NCBI GenBank assembly: GCA_013180625.2
Contig: SNVD02007657.1
Location: 186,001-250,000 of the forward strand
DNA: 64,000 nucleotides
From: Boswellia sacra
Lineage: Eukaryota > Streptophyta > Magnoliopsida > Sapindales > Burseraceae
Reading direction: 5' to 3'
Position numbers and translations under genes: made by a program
Part shown: one piece after another, positions 11,506-24,500 of the stretch
Numbering within the stretch: the stretch's first letter is position 1
How the letters are laid out: the number at the start of each line of letters is the position of its first letter
The notes under the pieces: generated by a model
What the model saw: only the letters and a program-made list of their open reading frames with translations
What the model was told of the DNA's origin: nothing
Database searches by the model: none

Positions 11506-13846
11506 GCTAACTAGGTTTCTCTAGTTTCCTTTAACGTTTCTTAAGACTCCTTTTCATGATTTGTACCGTTGGGAAAGCACGCTCAAGCTCAATTCCTTTT
11601 TGAATGCTCTAGGCGTATAGCACTTTAGTCTGTGTAAATGATTTTGGAGAAAAGATTAAGATTCCTATTTTTGTTTTGAGAATTGGGAATTTATTTTGTA
11701 CTTGATATTAAACTTATAATTATATTTAAATTTTCAACAGGTTCTATTTTTCAAAATTTATTTACCCAAGATTATAAATCAGTATATTATATTTTTAGTT
11801 TTTAAAGAAGCAATCACTAAAAATTTGTAGACACTTTAATTTAAGCCTCAGAGATCTATTTCTAGTTTAAAAAATTAGTCTAAAAATGAAAGTTTTTATT
11901 AACAGGTATTATAGAAGTCTTGTATGAACATTGGCGATTGCTACTGGTAAAGGCCAGTATTTTGTAGTCTTGAGCAACACACTTTCATACCATAGTGCAA
12001 CACCCACAAAGGAATAAAAGACGATCACTAGTTTAATGATTTCTCAGAATATTAAAGTGTCATAACAGTTGAAATTGATAGATTGAAAACTGAATTGGAA
12101 TCTGTTTTTGTGATGTAAATATTAATTTGCAAATTATTCTTGAAAAGTAGTGTTTAAGGTTCCTCATTGAATTCAATTCAATTCTATTCCACCAAGCTTT
12201 GATGCTATGATTAGATTAGATACAATTTCCAGTGACTTGGCAGTCTCTCCGAGCGAGCAGCTGGCATCCAGCAACCCCGTCATACTTCAGAGATTGATTT
12301 GTCAAAGTGGGCTTTCATTTCATATAATATCTGGCCAATTGTTATACATTAAATTGGCAATCTATGCAACCTGCAATGATGCCCCACTAAGGAAAGAGGA
12401 TAAGCTTCATTTAAAAAAAAAAAATAATTAAAAAACACTGCGGCACTGCTTACAAGACCCATAATGAACTAGGTGTCCTAGTGGGTTTGACATAGTTATC
12501 TGTAATTGACTTGTGGGAATCATTATATTCGTTAATATTATTATTCTCTGCTTTTTCGACATTATTTTATTCTCTTAATTCGTTAATCAAGTGACATTTG
12601 CACCAATAATTCACCTTCAACGACTGTTGGCCTAACCTAATCATTAATGAATCTGTAGCCCACTGATGTCGGATAAAAACCCTTTAAATTTTTTTTCATA
12701 TTTTGATAAATTTAAAGAAAATTAACTTGACGAAAACTATTATATGAATTTAGAATATCTGAAATCCTTTTATCGTTCATCTCCAGCATTTCTTATTAAA
12801 TCATTCCAATCCATTTGTTTATCTTCTAGAAATGAATCAATCAATTCTAGTTTGTGCCCAATACGCAACTATGTTGTCAAAATAGGCTGCAAGCAAGCAA
12901 TCTGACGACTTTTCACACAATCAATATGGGTCCCTTTGCTATGCTGCAAACAATTAATCTAAAACATGAATCAGCACTAGGTTTGTGATATAACCCAATT
13001 CTTTTAGAATTTAATCACTTTAAGTCAATGCAAATTAAGCTGATTTCTTGGGAGACTTTAGGTGCAATTCCACTAAACTGCATTCCATTCTTTTATCTAT
13101 ACCATTATGAACTGATGACTAAATCCACAAAACACATCACTATCATGACTATATATCTTGATTCTCTTTGATGGGGAAAACTTTTTGTATCGTCAGAATG
13201 GTTTGCCAACTGCTACATCCGTTTCTGAATTTTGTGTTCTTGTTTAAAAACAATTTGATGTTTTGTAAGGATACATTAAAACAATGTGTATACTTGTTAT
13301 TAACGACATTTGAATTTAAAATGCGTTAAAAAATGCTTGGAAGAAGAAAAAGCTTTTGGAATTGATAAACGAACACAGCCGACAATTGGATAGAAGAAGG
13401 GAATAGGATTAATAATGTTACAATAACAGGAGATTCAAATTGAACTGATAAACAAAGGATAACGCAATAAAAAGACTGCAAAGAAATGTTTCAAAATTCT
13501 ATAGACTTAATCTGTAAAATGAAAAAAAGAATAATCTAACAAAAGATTGAAGTTCCTACAATGGATATACAAGGATAGTTATATGATTATATTGGAAATA
13601 TAACTTAAAGCATATAGAATACCGGGGGGGGGGGTGGTGGGGTAAGCTTGTTTTCTGTTTTCTGAAGTCCTGGTAAGAACACAAATTAAGTTGATGGAGA
13701 TTTAACATGGCCTGCCCAATACATTATACCAGAGACCAAGAACAAACAATTAAATACAAACAATAAATGCATCATCACCCATTTTGAGTAATTTGAAAAG
13801 AATTATATGCTAGAGTTTCATGGCTTTGGTCCAATTCATGTCCGTC

Positions 13847-16459
13847 TCATCGCCCCTTTGGATTCACAATTTGTGAGAAGATGGCACTATTATCATCTGT
13901 TGACCCCTCACTTCCCTGCTCACTTCCAAGGCTCAAATTGTGTACATGTAATGGAACATTACGATTTTGTACGTTAAGATTTTCCGAACTTGTATTTGTT
14001 TCACTCCGTGACGTAGTCGATGGACCCTCTGAGTTCTCTACCAATTGGAGAGCAAACTCAAGATTCCACAACACATCCCCCATTGAGGGACGCTCAAGTC
14101 CATGATCAGACAAGCACTTCTCTGCTGTGTCTGAGAACTTCTTTAAGCACTCTGAGCTGATTTGTCCCTTGAGATGAGGATCAACAATGTCCTCTAGTAT
14201 CCCCTTTCGTTTGCAATGCAGTGCCCAATCCGCAAGGCTCACTTGTTCCTTTGGCAGGCTTGGATTCAGCGCAGGCCTTGCACACAACACCTCGAAAAGG
14301 ACAACTCCGAATGAGTAGATATCAGATTTTTCAGTCAATTGTTGCCTCCTGAAATATTCAGGATCCAAGTAACCAAAGCTACCCTTCACCACTGTACTAA
14401 CATGGCCATTGTCCATGTTAGGACCAGTTTTTGAGAGCCCAAAATCCGAAACCTTTGCAACCCAATTCTCATCCAACAGAATGTTTGTTGTCTTCACATC
14501 TCTGTGAATGATTGTGTATTTTGCACCTGTGTGAAGGTAGTGAAGTCCCCTAGCTGCTCCTATGCATATCTCCAACCTTTGCTTCCACGAAAGATGAGGC
14601 TTTTTGGTGTTATAAAGATGTTCTCTCAGAGTCCCAAGAGCCATGTAATCATAAACCAAGCACATCTCATTTTCCTCCTCACAGAACCCAATTAACGAAA
14701 CCAAATGCTTGTGTCTCAGCTTTGAAAGCATTTCAATTTCTGTAACGAACTCATTAACTCCTTGTTCCGAGGAAGGGTTTGACCTTTTGATAGCCACTTT
14801 GAGCTTCTCTTCAAGAACTCCTTTATACACCTTTCCGAAACCTCCAACACCAATCACAGAAGACTCATCAAAATTCCTGGTGATATGTTTAATCTCTGAC
14901 AACAAGAAGCGGCGGCAAAGGCCCTGAGCCATCGCTGAAAGGTGGCTACTAGCATTGCTCTTCCCGGAGATTGTTGATTTGCTAGCTGTTGTATGAGATT
15001 GGCCATAAACGGGAAGCCAGCTAGAGGTATGCGAGTCTGTACCAGGGGCTCTCTTCTTTCGGTGATAGACAACAATGCAAATGGCAGCAACCAGGCCTAA
15101 GGCAGCAGCTCCTCCAGCAGCTCCTCCGATCACACCAATTTTACTATTATCATCTTTGGTTTGGAAAGTCTTATTTTCCTGACCTTCAGCCTTGGAAAGC
15201 ATTTCTGATAGCTGAGGATTAGGGCCTGACAAGTTCTTTCCTGACTCTATCTTGATTACCTCTAATCCATTGAGAATTGCATCATAGAATTGAGGCCTAG
15301 TTTCCTTGGCTGGTGAGATTTCCACTCGCACCTCCCCATCCTCGGGCCTATCTTTTACTTGAACCGCATAATCTCTGTATGTGGTGACTCCTTTTCCTCC
15401 GCTCCAGCCAATCACATCAGCAGCTTCAGGGTGGACTTGGGCTGTTTGATTGTTGATGTAAATATTGAACACTCTCTGATTAAGGCCCGTCATTATGAAG
15501 TCACAGAAATGTAACCTCACCAGGTATACGAAACTGGGATCAACCTGGAGCAGCCATGTCAGATTGTAACCACTATTGACTTTAGAATCTGATCCCATTA
15601 ATCTTGCAGAATTATAGATATTTACAGGAGCTATATAATTGGGCATATCTTTGTAATCGATTTTGTCATTCGCAGAAGCTGCAAGACTCACGCCAACTGC
15701 AGCTCCTGGTATATAAGAAATATCATCATACCAAGTCCTCATAAGCCCACCAGAGTCATTTCTAGGAGAAATATACTGCCCTCCAACATTCAGTCTATGC
15801 ATTGTCTGAAAATTGAAACTCTTCACCTCGAACTTTTCTCTAGAGCCGACTCCAACCATTATGGCATTTTCAAACAAGTCCGGAGATGGAATTACCTCTA
15901 TCCCATTCACATAAGCAAAAGATCCAGGATACTTATCTGAAGCCTTAAACGTGACTTGCAGAACATCAGAATCCATACCAGCAAGATTATACTCCCTTAT
16001 GATGTAACCTTGTGTAAACGCTTTTGCTGTGATTGAAGAACTGAAATTGTTCATCAGGATAACATCATTGGCAGTCACAGAAATATAAGAGTTGAAGACA
16101 TCCAATTCCGGATAAGCAGCCGGATAGAAAAAGAACCTAACCAAATATCTCTGGTTTGATTGGACAGGGAATTTATACGTTCCTTCCTTCATAAAAACTC
16201 TTGCACTCATGTATGGTATTGCAGAATCAAGAGAAGGGTCCTGGAACAAAGCTTTCACCATTTTTGAATCAGTAGAAGCCAAGTATTTGGCATCCGGTTC
16301 CCACATGCGCCCATCCGCATCTTTGCCACCATCATTTGAACCACAATTCAAGAACAATGCATTGGTTTCCCCAGGCTCAGCGCTGAGCACATCAAGGACA
16401 TTGAAAAGAAGAGAAAAACAAACAATGGGAAACAAGATAAGAAGGGTTTTGGCGTGCAT
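13847..16459 (-). CDS. CrRLK1L receptor-like kinase, ANXUR type
   Basis: An intronless CDS of 870 residues, the usual form and size for the CrRLK1L family. A signal peptide (1-27) is followed by two tandem malectin-like domains (about 33-190 and 222-403), a transmembrane helix (441-466) and a Ser/Thr kinase (about 530-805). Visible kinase motifs are GVGGFGKVYKG (537-547), catalytic Lys558, HRDVK (652-656), DFG (672-674) and the plant RLK activation segment GSFGYLDPEYF. The C-terminus IFSQIVNPKGR, the TDSHTSSWLP juxtamembrane segment and overall resemblance fit ANXUR1/2. These plasma-membrane receptors, with RALF peptides and LLG co-receptors, keep pollen-tube walls intact; FERONIA is the alternative close relative. 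An in-frame ATG 120 bases upstream would add a second hydrophobic stretch, so the Met just before the signal peptide was preferred. Confidence 0.93.
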   Translation of the reverse strand: MHAKTLLILFPIVCFSLLFNVLDVLSAEPGETNALFLNCGSNDGGKDADGRMWEPDAKYLASTDSKMVKALFQDPSLDSAIPYMSARVFMKEGTYKFPVQSNQRYLVRFFFYPAAYPELDVFNSYISVTANDVILMNNFSSSITAKAFTQGYIIREYNLAGMDSDVLQVTFKASDKYPGSFAYVNGIEVIPSPDLFENAIMVGVGSREKFEVKSFNFQTMHRLNVGGQYISPRNDSGGLMRTWYDDISYIPGAAVGVSLAASANDKIDYKDMPNYIAPVNIYNSARLMGSDSKVNSGYNLTWLLQVDPSFVYLVRLHFCDFIMTGLNQRVFNIYINNQTAQVHPEAADVIGWSGGKGVTTYRDYAVQVKDRPEDGEVRVEISPAKETRPQFYDAILNGLEVIKIESGKNLSGPNPQLSEMLSKAEGQENKTFQTKDDNSKIGVIGGAAGGAAALGLVAAICIVVYHRKKRAPGTDSHTSSWLPVYGQSHTTASKSTISGKSNASSHLSAMAQGLCRRFLLSEIKHITRNFDESSVIGVGGFGKVYKGVLEEKLKVAIKRSNPSSEQGVNEFVTEIEMLSKLRHKHLVSLIGFCEEENEMCLVYDYMALGTLREHLYNTKKPHLSWKQRLEICIGAARGLHYLHTGAKYTIIHRDVKTTNILLDENWVAKVSDFGLSKTGPNMDNGHVSTVVKGSFGYLDPEYFRRQQLTEKSDIYSFGVVLFEVLCARPALNPSLPKEQVSLADWALHCKRKGILEDIVDPHLKGQISSECLKKFSDTAEKCLSDHGLERPSMGDVLWNLEFALQLVENSEGPSTTSRSETNTSSENLNVQNRNVPLHVHNLSLGSEQGSEGSTDDNSAIFSQIVNPKGR

Positions 16460-18683
16460 GGCTAATAAAAATAGATTAAAAAGCACGCTCTTTAGGCGTA
16501 CAGGAAAACACAAACACAAGCACAGGCTGATGAGGAAATTGAAATTAATGAACAAGTATCCTCCTGTACGCCGATCCAAACTAGTTTAGGTAAACCCGGT
16601 TTGTGTTTTCTGCCCTTATGGGGTTACCCAAAACCATCTAAAATGCTCCATGGAAACTCTAACATTTACCAGACTTGCCTGGATTACAGGGACCAAACCA
16701 GGCAAGAAGAGATGGTGAAATTTTTATTTTCTTTTTGTATCATGGATTGATTATTCTTTCTCTTCTTCTTTGTGTTTTCTTTCCTTTTTTGGGGTTGTTT
16801 CGAGCAGTTTGTTTCAGAGAAGGAGCTTGTTGGAAATCAATGAAGGCGAGTGAGAATCGTTGTTAGTATTTCTATGATTGGTTCGCATTACTTTGGAAAC
16901 CTATTTTTAGCATTATTTTCCCTAAAATTTCTATAACTCCAGTCATATTATTCTTCTGGGTTGTCACAGGGCTTCCATTGACATGGTTTTCAGTTTAAAT
17001 TTATACCAACCAGCTATACATAAGACAAACTGCCTAGCTGTACATATTCTACATTGTTCTGCTCTTTCACTCGTAGCACCAACAATATCACTCACTAATA
17101 TTGGTAATGAATGATGCCACTGCAAACTTAATTCTCTCTCAATTTCTATTTTATTCAGAATATTATTGCTCATACATTAATTTTTCATTACAAGTACTTT
17201 ATGTTTATTTAATATTATTACTATGATATTAATCCAAAGTGCCATTTTCATATTCTGCTAATATATTTCTATTTATATATTAAAACTAAAGCTTTCACTT
17301 TCAAAGTTAAATCTCTAGTATTATTTAGAAAAAAAGGCCTATAGTTAGAAAATTAATCCAAATCTAAAAGCTAGATCCCAAAGTGAAGTAACAAGAGTCA
17401 ACAGGAACCAAAATCTGGGACAACAAACCAGGAGCAGGATTTCTAAAAAATCAGCATATATCTTCCTTCAATCATGCCAAGTCAACTTTAGAAAAGATCA
17501 GTAGATGCCGAAACTCTGGCAATAAGTTTATAGTTGGCTTTTTATATATAGCTCTGCCGCTGCCTGTCAATTACTCTGGTTTTCCTTTTAATTCAGGCAA
17601 ATACTACTAATATCCATTACTGTATCTAAATCGCCTGCAACAAATAATTCCAAGTAGATTGTCCGCAGATATGGGCACGTTATCTCAAGCCATTTCTAAT
17701 GATTTTAATTTGTTTGTGAGTTGCATGCTAGTACTCTTCACATTTTAAGGAAATTAACTTGTAAATAATCTTACCGTTTCAGAAAATATATTTTAAGATT
17801 CATTTATTGCAAAGAAAGATGTGTAGTCCTAACTTGGATCTGCATATTTGAAGTAATAATTATCCTGAAAGTATAGCATTAAGGATTGTTATTGTTATAT
17901 ATTTTTTCAGACAAGTCAAATATAGTGGGAAGCCCAAGGATACTCATCCCATGTCTGCTAATTAAACGTTCAAGGAAATAAAAAATCTGGGAAAGCTGAA
18001 AACACAAGTTAAACACTAAAAGCGATTTCTCAGTTCATCACTGCCATATCATAGAGGTAGCAAAGCGAAAGAGTCAAGCCCAACCACATACATGCTGTTT
18101 CAACCTTGCTAGCTAGCTTAATTTGGCATTTCTGCAACTTACTTAATAACAATGCCTCTGATATTTACATGATGATAATTATATATCTTGTTAATTTTCT
18201 ATGTACACTTAGATATCCACGTGTTTATTAACTTAAAATAGATATTGTCCAATTGGAGCTTCTAGGATATGATAAACTTCAATAATTAGTGTAAAATGCG
18301 TAACTTAATCTAAAGGATATAATAATTTAGTTTATATATAAACTAGTTGGAGATGTAAAATATTCGATTCACAGAAAGCAGAAAGCACTTGCAAACACAC
18401 AGATGAATACGATGAATCGAAATAAAAAAGTTGTACTAAAAATGATTTAAGTCCAAAATAGGTAGCTAGGTTACAGGTAGAAACAAGAAGCACGACAATA
18501 GAAAATGCCAGTTCCTGAATCCTCCAAATATAGAGTTAAGAATGAATGGATGGGCGAGCGTGACAGGCGGCTGCCCCTTCTATTCCCCATTAAAGCTCTC
18601 TAAATCTCCTCCTGACTGATTCGGTTGGGCTGGTGTTGTTACACCAAATTAACAAACTTTCCCTTCATCACATTATTTATTAC
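16460..18683. other. Divergent intergenic region between kinase and DUF1685 genes
   Basis: This region must contain the promoters of two divergently transcribed genes. Several 60-130-codon ORFs near 16209-17173 overlap the kinase leader or are antisense and show no family resemblance. No RNA gene or transposon ends were recognised. Confidence 0.4.
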
Positions 18684-18690
18684 TATATAA
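18684..18690 (+). promoter_or_regulatory. TATA box of the DUF1685 gene
   Basis: TATATAA, within ACTATATAAACA, lies 95 bp upstream of the chosen ATG. The leader between them becomes sharply GC-rich, with C-runs near 18722-18755. Confidence 0.55.
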
Positions 18691-18784
18691 ACAAATTTTC
18701 CAAGTTTAATCAAGTAAACGCACCCCCACCCGCACTCCCCAGGCTCTCCCCCCCGGCTGGCCGCACCAGCTGCGGCTGCCCTGC

Positions 18785-20064
18785 ATGGCTAACCAAAACA
18801 TCATGGACGTACAAAAAGACATTTGTTGTATATCGTCTTCCCCCTCCGATTCATCTTCATCGTCATCGTTATTGCATGAGTCTGAAACTGAGGAGTTGCA
18901 ACGGATGCCGTTGGCGCCAACCATGTGGAAGAACAAGAGGCGGTTGTCGAAGCAATTGTCCATGTGTGAGACCCCACGTGACATTGCATGGGAGAAGCGG
19001 CGGAGGCAGATGCTAATGCAAGAGCGGAGAAGAAATGGGATTAATGATTATGAGCAGTACTTGACTGACGAGGATTTGCATGAGCTTAAAGGATGTATTG
19101 AACTTGGTTTTGGATTTAACGAGGAAGAAGGTCAGCAGCTAACCAACACATTGCCCGCTTTGGACCTTTATTTCGCCGTCAACCGTCAGCTTTCAACTAG
19201 TCCTGCGTCCACACCGCTAAGCGGTCGGGCCTCCACGTCCTCATCATTAGGTGGTCGCTCTTCCTCTTTTGGTAGCCAGTGGAGCCCGAGGAGTGACTCG
19301 GATACCTGGAAAATTTGCAGCCCAGGTATAACATATGGCAATAAACCATTCCCATTCTAGAATACTTTTTAACTGTGGGTTCAGCCGTAAAATAATCAAG
19401 TTAAGAGGTTTTTCCAGTGACTTGTCATTTTTTAAATTCTGAATTAAAAAAAGAAAAAGAAAAACTTAAGAAAGCTATTTATTTAGAAAAAAATTACTAT
19501 TTCTTTTCAAAATTTATTTCATAAATGTGGAATTGTAATCATGATATCATATTTTTTTTTAAAAAAATATGACAACCACCAAAAACTCCCTTTAAGTTTG
19601 ATTTTGTTAAAATTAACGCTCTTTTAATTGTCAATTTGAATCTGAAAATATAAAAATGCTCTCAATACCATTATTTGCTGGTGCACACAATGCTGTGGAG
19701 TGCAACATTGTTAGCATTGTCCAACACTTGTTAGGATGAGGATACATTTTTATTTGATGATGGACTTGGCTTAGACTATGGAAATAAGTTAAAATTTTAT
19801 TAAACCTAACAAAAATCCTTATTTGATTATCTTTTAATTGTTTCTTACATTTTTAACTAACAAATCAATTTTGATGATTTGAGGGTGCTTTAGATGTAAT
19901 GTGAAAAAAAGGGGCCTTTTGAGAACAAATACTAAAGAATATTCAATGATTGAATCTGGGCTTGTGCAGGAGACAATCCTCAGCAAGTGAAGACAAAGTT
20001 GAGGCACTGGGCTCAAGCTGTTGCTTGTTCTGTGATGCAGTTCTCCCAAAGTGATATCCCATGA
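18785..20064 (+). CDS. DUF1685 family protein
   Basis: Two exons (18785-19325 and 19970-20064) join in phase 1 and give 211 residues. The family core LTDEDLHELKGCIELGFGF lies at about residues 92-110. The second exon supplies the conserved C-terminus VKTKLRHWAQAVACSV, without which the first-exon ORF would read through into the intron. The N-terminal half is Ser-rich, acidic and basic in blocks (SSSPSDSSSSSSLL, then KNKRRLSKQL and EKRRRQ), typical of a disordered protein. No biochemical function is established for the family. ATG 18785 starts MANQNIMDV; a second Met at codon 7 is possible. Neighbour order (divergent ANXUR kinase, then the ankyrin-TPR gene) matches what I recall from Arabidopsis. 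Confidence 0.88.
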
Positions 20065-21473
20065 ACCTGTGCAGGATAAAATTTTTCGAAGCATTAACAG
20101 CCCAAGAAAAAAAAATAAAAAGAAAAAGGAAAATGGAAATCTAGAAAACAGAGGCTGGATTAAATTAGGAACTTAATTACCTAAAAACGTTGGTAATATT
20201 GCTGACAAAAATATAATAATTAAAAAACAGAAAAACAAAAAATATAAAAAAAGAAAAAAAGAAAAACAAAAATGGAGCGGAGGAGTCGTCCTTCCCGGGT
20301 TTTGATTTCCTTTTGGTTATTGAAGTAAATTTTTTTTGGCACTTCAAAACAGGTTTTCACAACCGATGTGGGAACAGCATGCACTTTGTAGTCGTTTTGG
20401 CTTCTTTTTGAGCGACTTGTAATGTTGATTGTTGTAACATTACTTTAATCACTTAGATGATCTTCATATTAATTTATGCAAATGATGTTAATATACATTC
20501 TCTATACTCTTTCTTTCTAATTTTTAGTTTATTACTTTTGTTTTATATTTTTTTATTTGTTATTTTTTGTTTCTCATTGCCAACACAATCAATGGAAGTC
20601 TAATTCAGAAATTTCTATGAAATATTAGTATCCAATAATGTCAGTCTTACAACATTTATATAATATAAATTCTATAACATGACGTAACAATCTAAATGAC
20701 AAAATCTTTAGAGATGCAACTTTCTTCATCCATTTTTTTTTCTTTAGTGAATTTTCGTCAGATACAGTATTATGTTATGTAGTGTTTATTTTATATGAAT
20801 ATTATAAATATAACATTACTCATTAATATCGTCAATTAAATCAAAAGTTTTTAGGAAAAAGTAGAAAATAAATGTAAATTGTTAATTAAAATAGATATGA
20901 GAAATTAAAGTTCAATTTTTGAGCTAGTTTTGGGTAAAAATCTTATATACAATCTCCTTGCTTTTTTTTTTTTAACTTTTCATTTCTAATAGAGATATAA
21001 AAAAAAATTCTAGAGAAAGAGGGTTTATCTAAAGAATTAAAAAAATTCCATTATAATTACTCACATTCAGAACGCAACAATTATTTCATATTAATTTTTT
21101 GCATTCATTTTTAATTAATTGATTGGGCAAAAGATTGCCTCTTTAAAATCAGTTTGTATTTTCTTGAAACTTTAATTTTAATTAGGACTGGCTCTAGTCT
21201 TAAAAACTTATTCTAGAACATTATTGATAAAAATAAAAATTTTCAAATTTAATGCTATGATTGATATTAATGTATTTTGAAAATAATTTTACAAGAAATA
21301 AAAAAAGCTACAATTAATAAGAATATTTTGAAGAAATAAATTTTTCTTATAATTTTCGATTTTGTCATAGAATTTTTAATTATCTTTTAAAAAAGAAACG
21401 CAAAATCCGAGTCAAATTATTAATCTTCCGGGTCAACTCAACAGAGTCAACTCAATAAACCCCAGTTCTCCCG
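20065..21473. other. AT-rich intergenic region
   Basis: The DUF1685 3' flank begins with A-rich sequence at 20100-20270. No gene or transposon boundary was recognised. The last 50 bases contain two copies of GTCAACTCAA (starting near 21434 and 21449), W-box-like motifs just upstream of the TATA box of the next gene. Confidence 0.45.
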
Positions 21474-21484
21474 TAAATATATAA
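21474..21484 (+). promoter_or_regulatory. TATA box of the ankyrin-TPR gene
   Basis: AAATATATAAA lies about 115 bp upstream of the ATG at 21598. It is preceded by a doubled GTCAACTCAA motif. Confidence 0.5.
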
Positions 21485-21597
21485 ACCCCAGAAAGTTCTT
21501 CAGTTTACCTGGCCGTAAGACGCGGATACAGCGAGCAACTAGTTAACATAGCCAGTTCAAAACACTCCCTTTTCTAACAATACCCAGAAGAAGAACA

Positions 21598-24500
21598 ATG
21601 GCCCCCGATGCTTCTGATGCTCTTGCAGGTCATCCCTCTCTCATTCTCTCTCTTCTATGTAGCTTTATATGTGTCTGCAGAGATTTTCAATGTGTTTTTG
21701 ATTGGTTTGACCATCTTGGTTTGTGCTTATATCCATGTCAGGTGAAAATTTAATTGCTTTGAAGTCTGAAGTAGCATAAAGTTCAGTGCTTTGTCATTGC
21801 TTCTATTTGTTTGTTTGTTTATATTTGTGAATTCAGCTCATACTGTAATCTTTTTTGATCATTAAAGTTACAGTTTTATTTATCTCCTTATATGCAGTGA
21901 GGCAAAAAGTTCAACAGTTTTTGAATGCTGCTCGTACTGGGAATCTTGACCTTCTTAAGAGTAAGTTCAATGTGTTAGTGACGGTGAATTGGGCACTCTT
22001 GCATATATCTTTGTTTAGGCTTGCAGTCTTTTTTTCTAAATAGAAAAAAAAATTAATAACTGAAATATTGTGGTTTCATATTGGCGTTGATAGAGGTAGC
22101 AGAGCAACTAGATGATCAAGGAAAAGGGTTGTCGGTAACTGTGGCAGATATAAAGGATGCAAACCAACGAGGTGCTCTACATTTTGCAGCTAGAGAGGGC
22201 AAAACGGATGTGTGCATGTACTTGTTGGAGGAATTGAAGCTTGATGTCAATACACAGGATGAAGATGGTATGACTTTATGTTTCTGTTTTGAATACTTAC
22301 GATTATCTTCATGCTATTGTCTTCTTTATGAATGATTTTATTGATTACATATCATTATTCATTATATGTCATTAAATAGTAATAAGCTTAAATTGTCAGA
22401 AGATATGTTATTATTTTCATGGTTTATATTTACTTTATATCTCTCTCTTTGTGAATGTAAATAACGTAAATGAGATGTATTCTTCTTTTTTTTTTGCGTT
22501 GGTTAAAATCTTGAAATTATGAGAACAAAACTCTTTCATCTTATCTTCTAGAACTTTAAGTATGCAGGTGAGACTCCTATCATTCATGCTGCCCGTCAAG
22601 GACATACTGAAACTGCCAAATATCTCTTTGAGCATGGCGCCAATCCTTCCATACCCAGTAATTTAGGGGCCACAGCTTTGCATCATTCTGCAGGAATAGG
22701 TGTGCTATTTTGTTTGCTTGCATATCTTTGTGTGATTACGTGGGTGTTTGCCAGTGTAATTATGAATATGAATCATGCCTTTATTTGATATTTAGATTGG
22801 TTCACATGAAAAGTATATGGTGAAGTTTACTCGACTTTTTAGTAAGTGACCAATCTTATGCAGTTCATGTAATTCAATTATTGATCAAATCAATATACAA
22901 CACCTTTTTTTTTTTTCCCTATAATATGCATTTTCTTTTAGGACGAAGTTGAAGCTACATGGGATTTAGAATTAGGTGATCTTTTAATTTCCTTTTTCCC
23001 TTAACAACATATTTAAAATTATTTCTTCTTGGTTGAGTTCATACATTACAGATACAAGAAGAAAAAATCAGCACTTAAGATATGGAGTTGTTGGATGTTA
23101 AAAGTTTGCTAGTCAATAACAGTAGCAATTTGATCAAATCTTAGGCGTTTTGTTAAAGTGTTGTGGATTTGTTTGAATGAAGTCCTATAAAAGTAAAATT
23201 TAAACTTAGTCCTGACATGGTAGAGGAAGAATATAGTGTTGTAATTCACTGGAGTTATCTTGGGAGGTTTCTACACATTTGAACTTAAAGTTGAGGTGTT
23301 TAGCTTGTTATTTGTAAAAAATTTAGGTTTTAACTTTGTTTCATCCTTCGTGTTAAATCTAGTCTCTAGGTTCTGATCTGTTCAGGTATTTGATTTAAAT
23401 CCTTACAATCACTTACTTCATTTTGCCTGCAGGAAATATTGAGTTGTTGACATATTTGCTTTCCAAAGGTGTTGAGGTTGATTCACAGAGTGATGCTGGT
23501 ACTCCTATAGTTTGGGCAGCTGGTCATGGCCAACAAGATGCTGTGAAAGTTTTATTAGAGTACCATGCAAACGTAATTCTTTGTTGGTCTTTTATTTTTG
23601 TTTCTATTATTTTGTTTAATTCTGTTTTCACACTTTCTTGGGGCTTCATGGGGCCTACAAGGCTTTAGCCCTGCCTGCGAGTGGCTTTTGGGCTGCAGAG
23701 GCAGTCCAAGTAAGTTCTGCAATTGCATTCTTTGATCCTTTTTAGGCTTAATATGTCTCTAATGTCACTGTTAGATTTGGGCTCTTTGTGGACTTATTTG
23801 AGCCTGCTTTAGCTCTGGGAGGATGCCCTAGTCTCTTACGTGGAGTCATATTGGTTCTTGTTACTGTTAGAATTTGGTGGCCTCCAGTTGTGGAATTTGC
23901 TTATCATGCATAATCTGATCATACATTTTATAAATCAGAGAGTAACACTTCAAAAGGCTATGACACCAGTAATCGTTTGTCGCGATAATTTATAGTATTT
24001 TATATGGTTTTATAAGGTGTTACCATGTATACTTCACCATGTGCACTAGATAAAATTCATAACGTAACGGAGTCAACTCTCTGCTTTTGCCTCTCATGTC
24101 AGGGTTAATAATCACAATGTAAGTTTCTGATGCTAATCATCTGAAGGAATTGATATTAAAGGTTTTAGACAGATAAAATAGTCAACTCTATTTTTCAGAA
24201 GTGTGAAGGTTCTAGGAGAGACTCATGCTAATAGTGCATTATCTTGGTAGTTTAGAGGACTCAGTTTCCATAACGGAAAGGGTCTATTTAATTTCGTAAA
24301 ATTATGAGCCACGATATCGGTTGCTTTTGACTATTAAGGTTCACTCACATTCTGTAATTTGTTCTGGAGGGCAAAGTATTTTAATCTTCCAAACATTTAA
24401 ACTTGAAAGAAATATGCTATAAACATGCTGAATAAATATGTTAATATGAACTATAATTGACTTTATATACTTGTAGTAATATCTCTATGTCTCTCGTCGA

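Larger units (their letters stand above)
9936..13846. other. Gene-poor intergenic region
   Basis: No gene was recognised in about 3.9 kb. An imperfect direct duplication of about 80 bp is present (10268-10347 and 10389-10471, both containing CTCAAAAGTTCTATACTT). A compound (TA)n(TGTA)n microsatellite lies near 11457-11505. A G-run, 12 or so Gs followed by GGTGGTGGGG, lies at 13622-13642, about 200 bp past the stop codon of the minus-strand kinase gene. Short ORFs at 10778-10987 and 12207-12431 have no recognisable domains and are probably chance. Confidence 0.5.

Noticed and set aside
12207..12431. 74-codon ORF in the gene-poor region
   Set aside because: The first half looks slightly coding-like, but no family, splice partner or promoter was recognised.
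16209..16589. 126-codon ORF antisense to the kinase start
   Set aside because: Shadow of the receptor kinase signal-peptide and malectin region, with no family resemblance.
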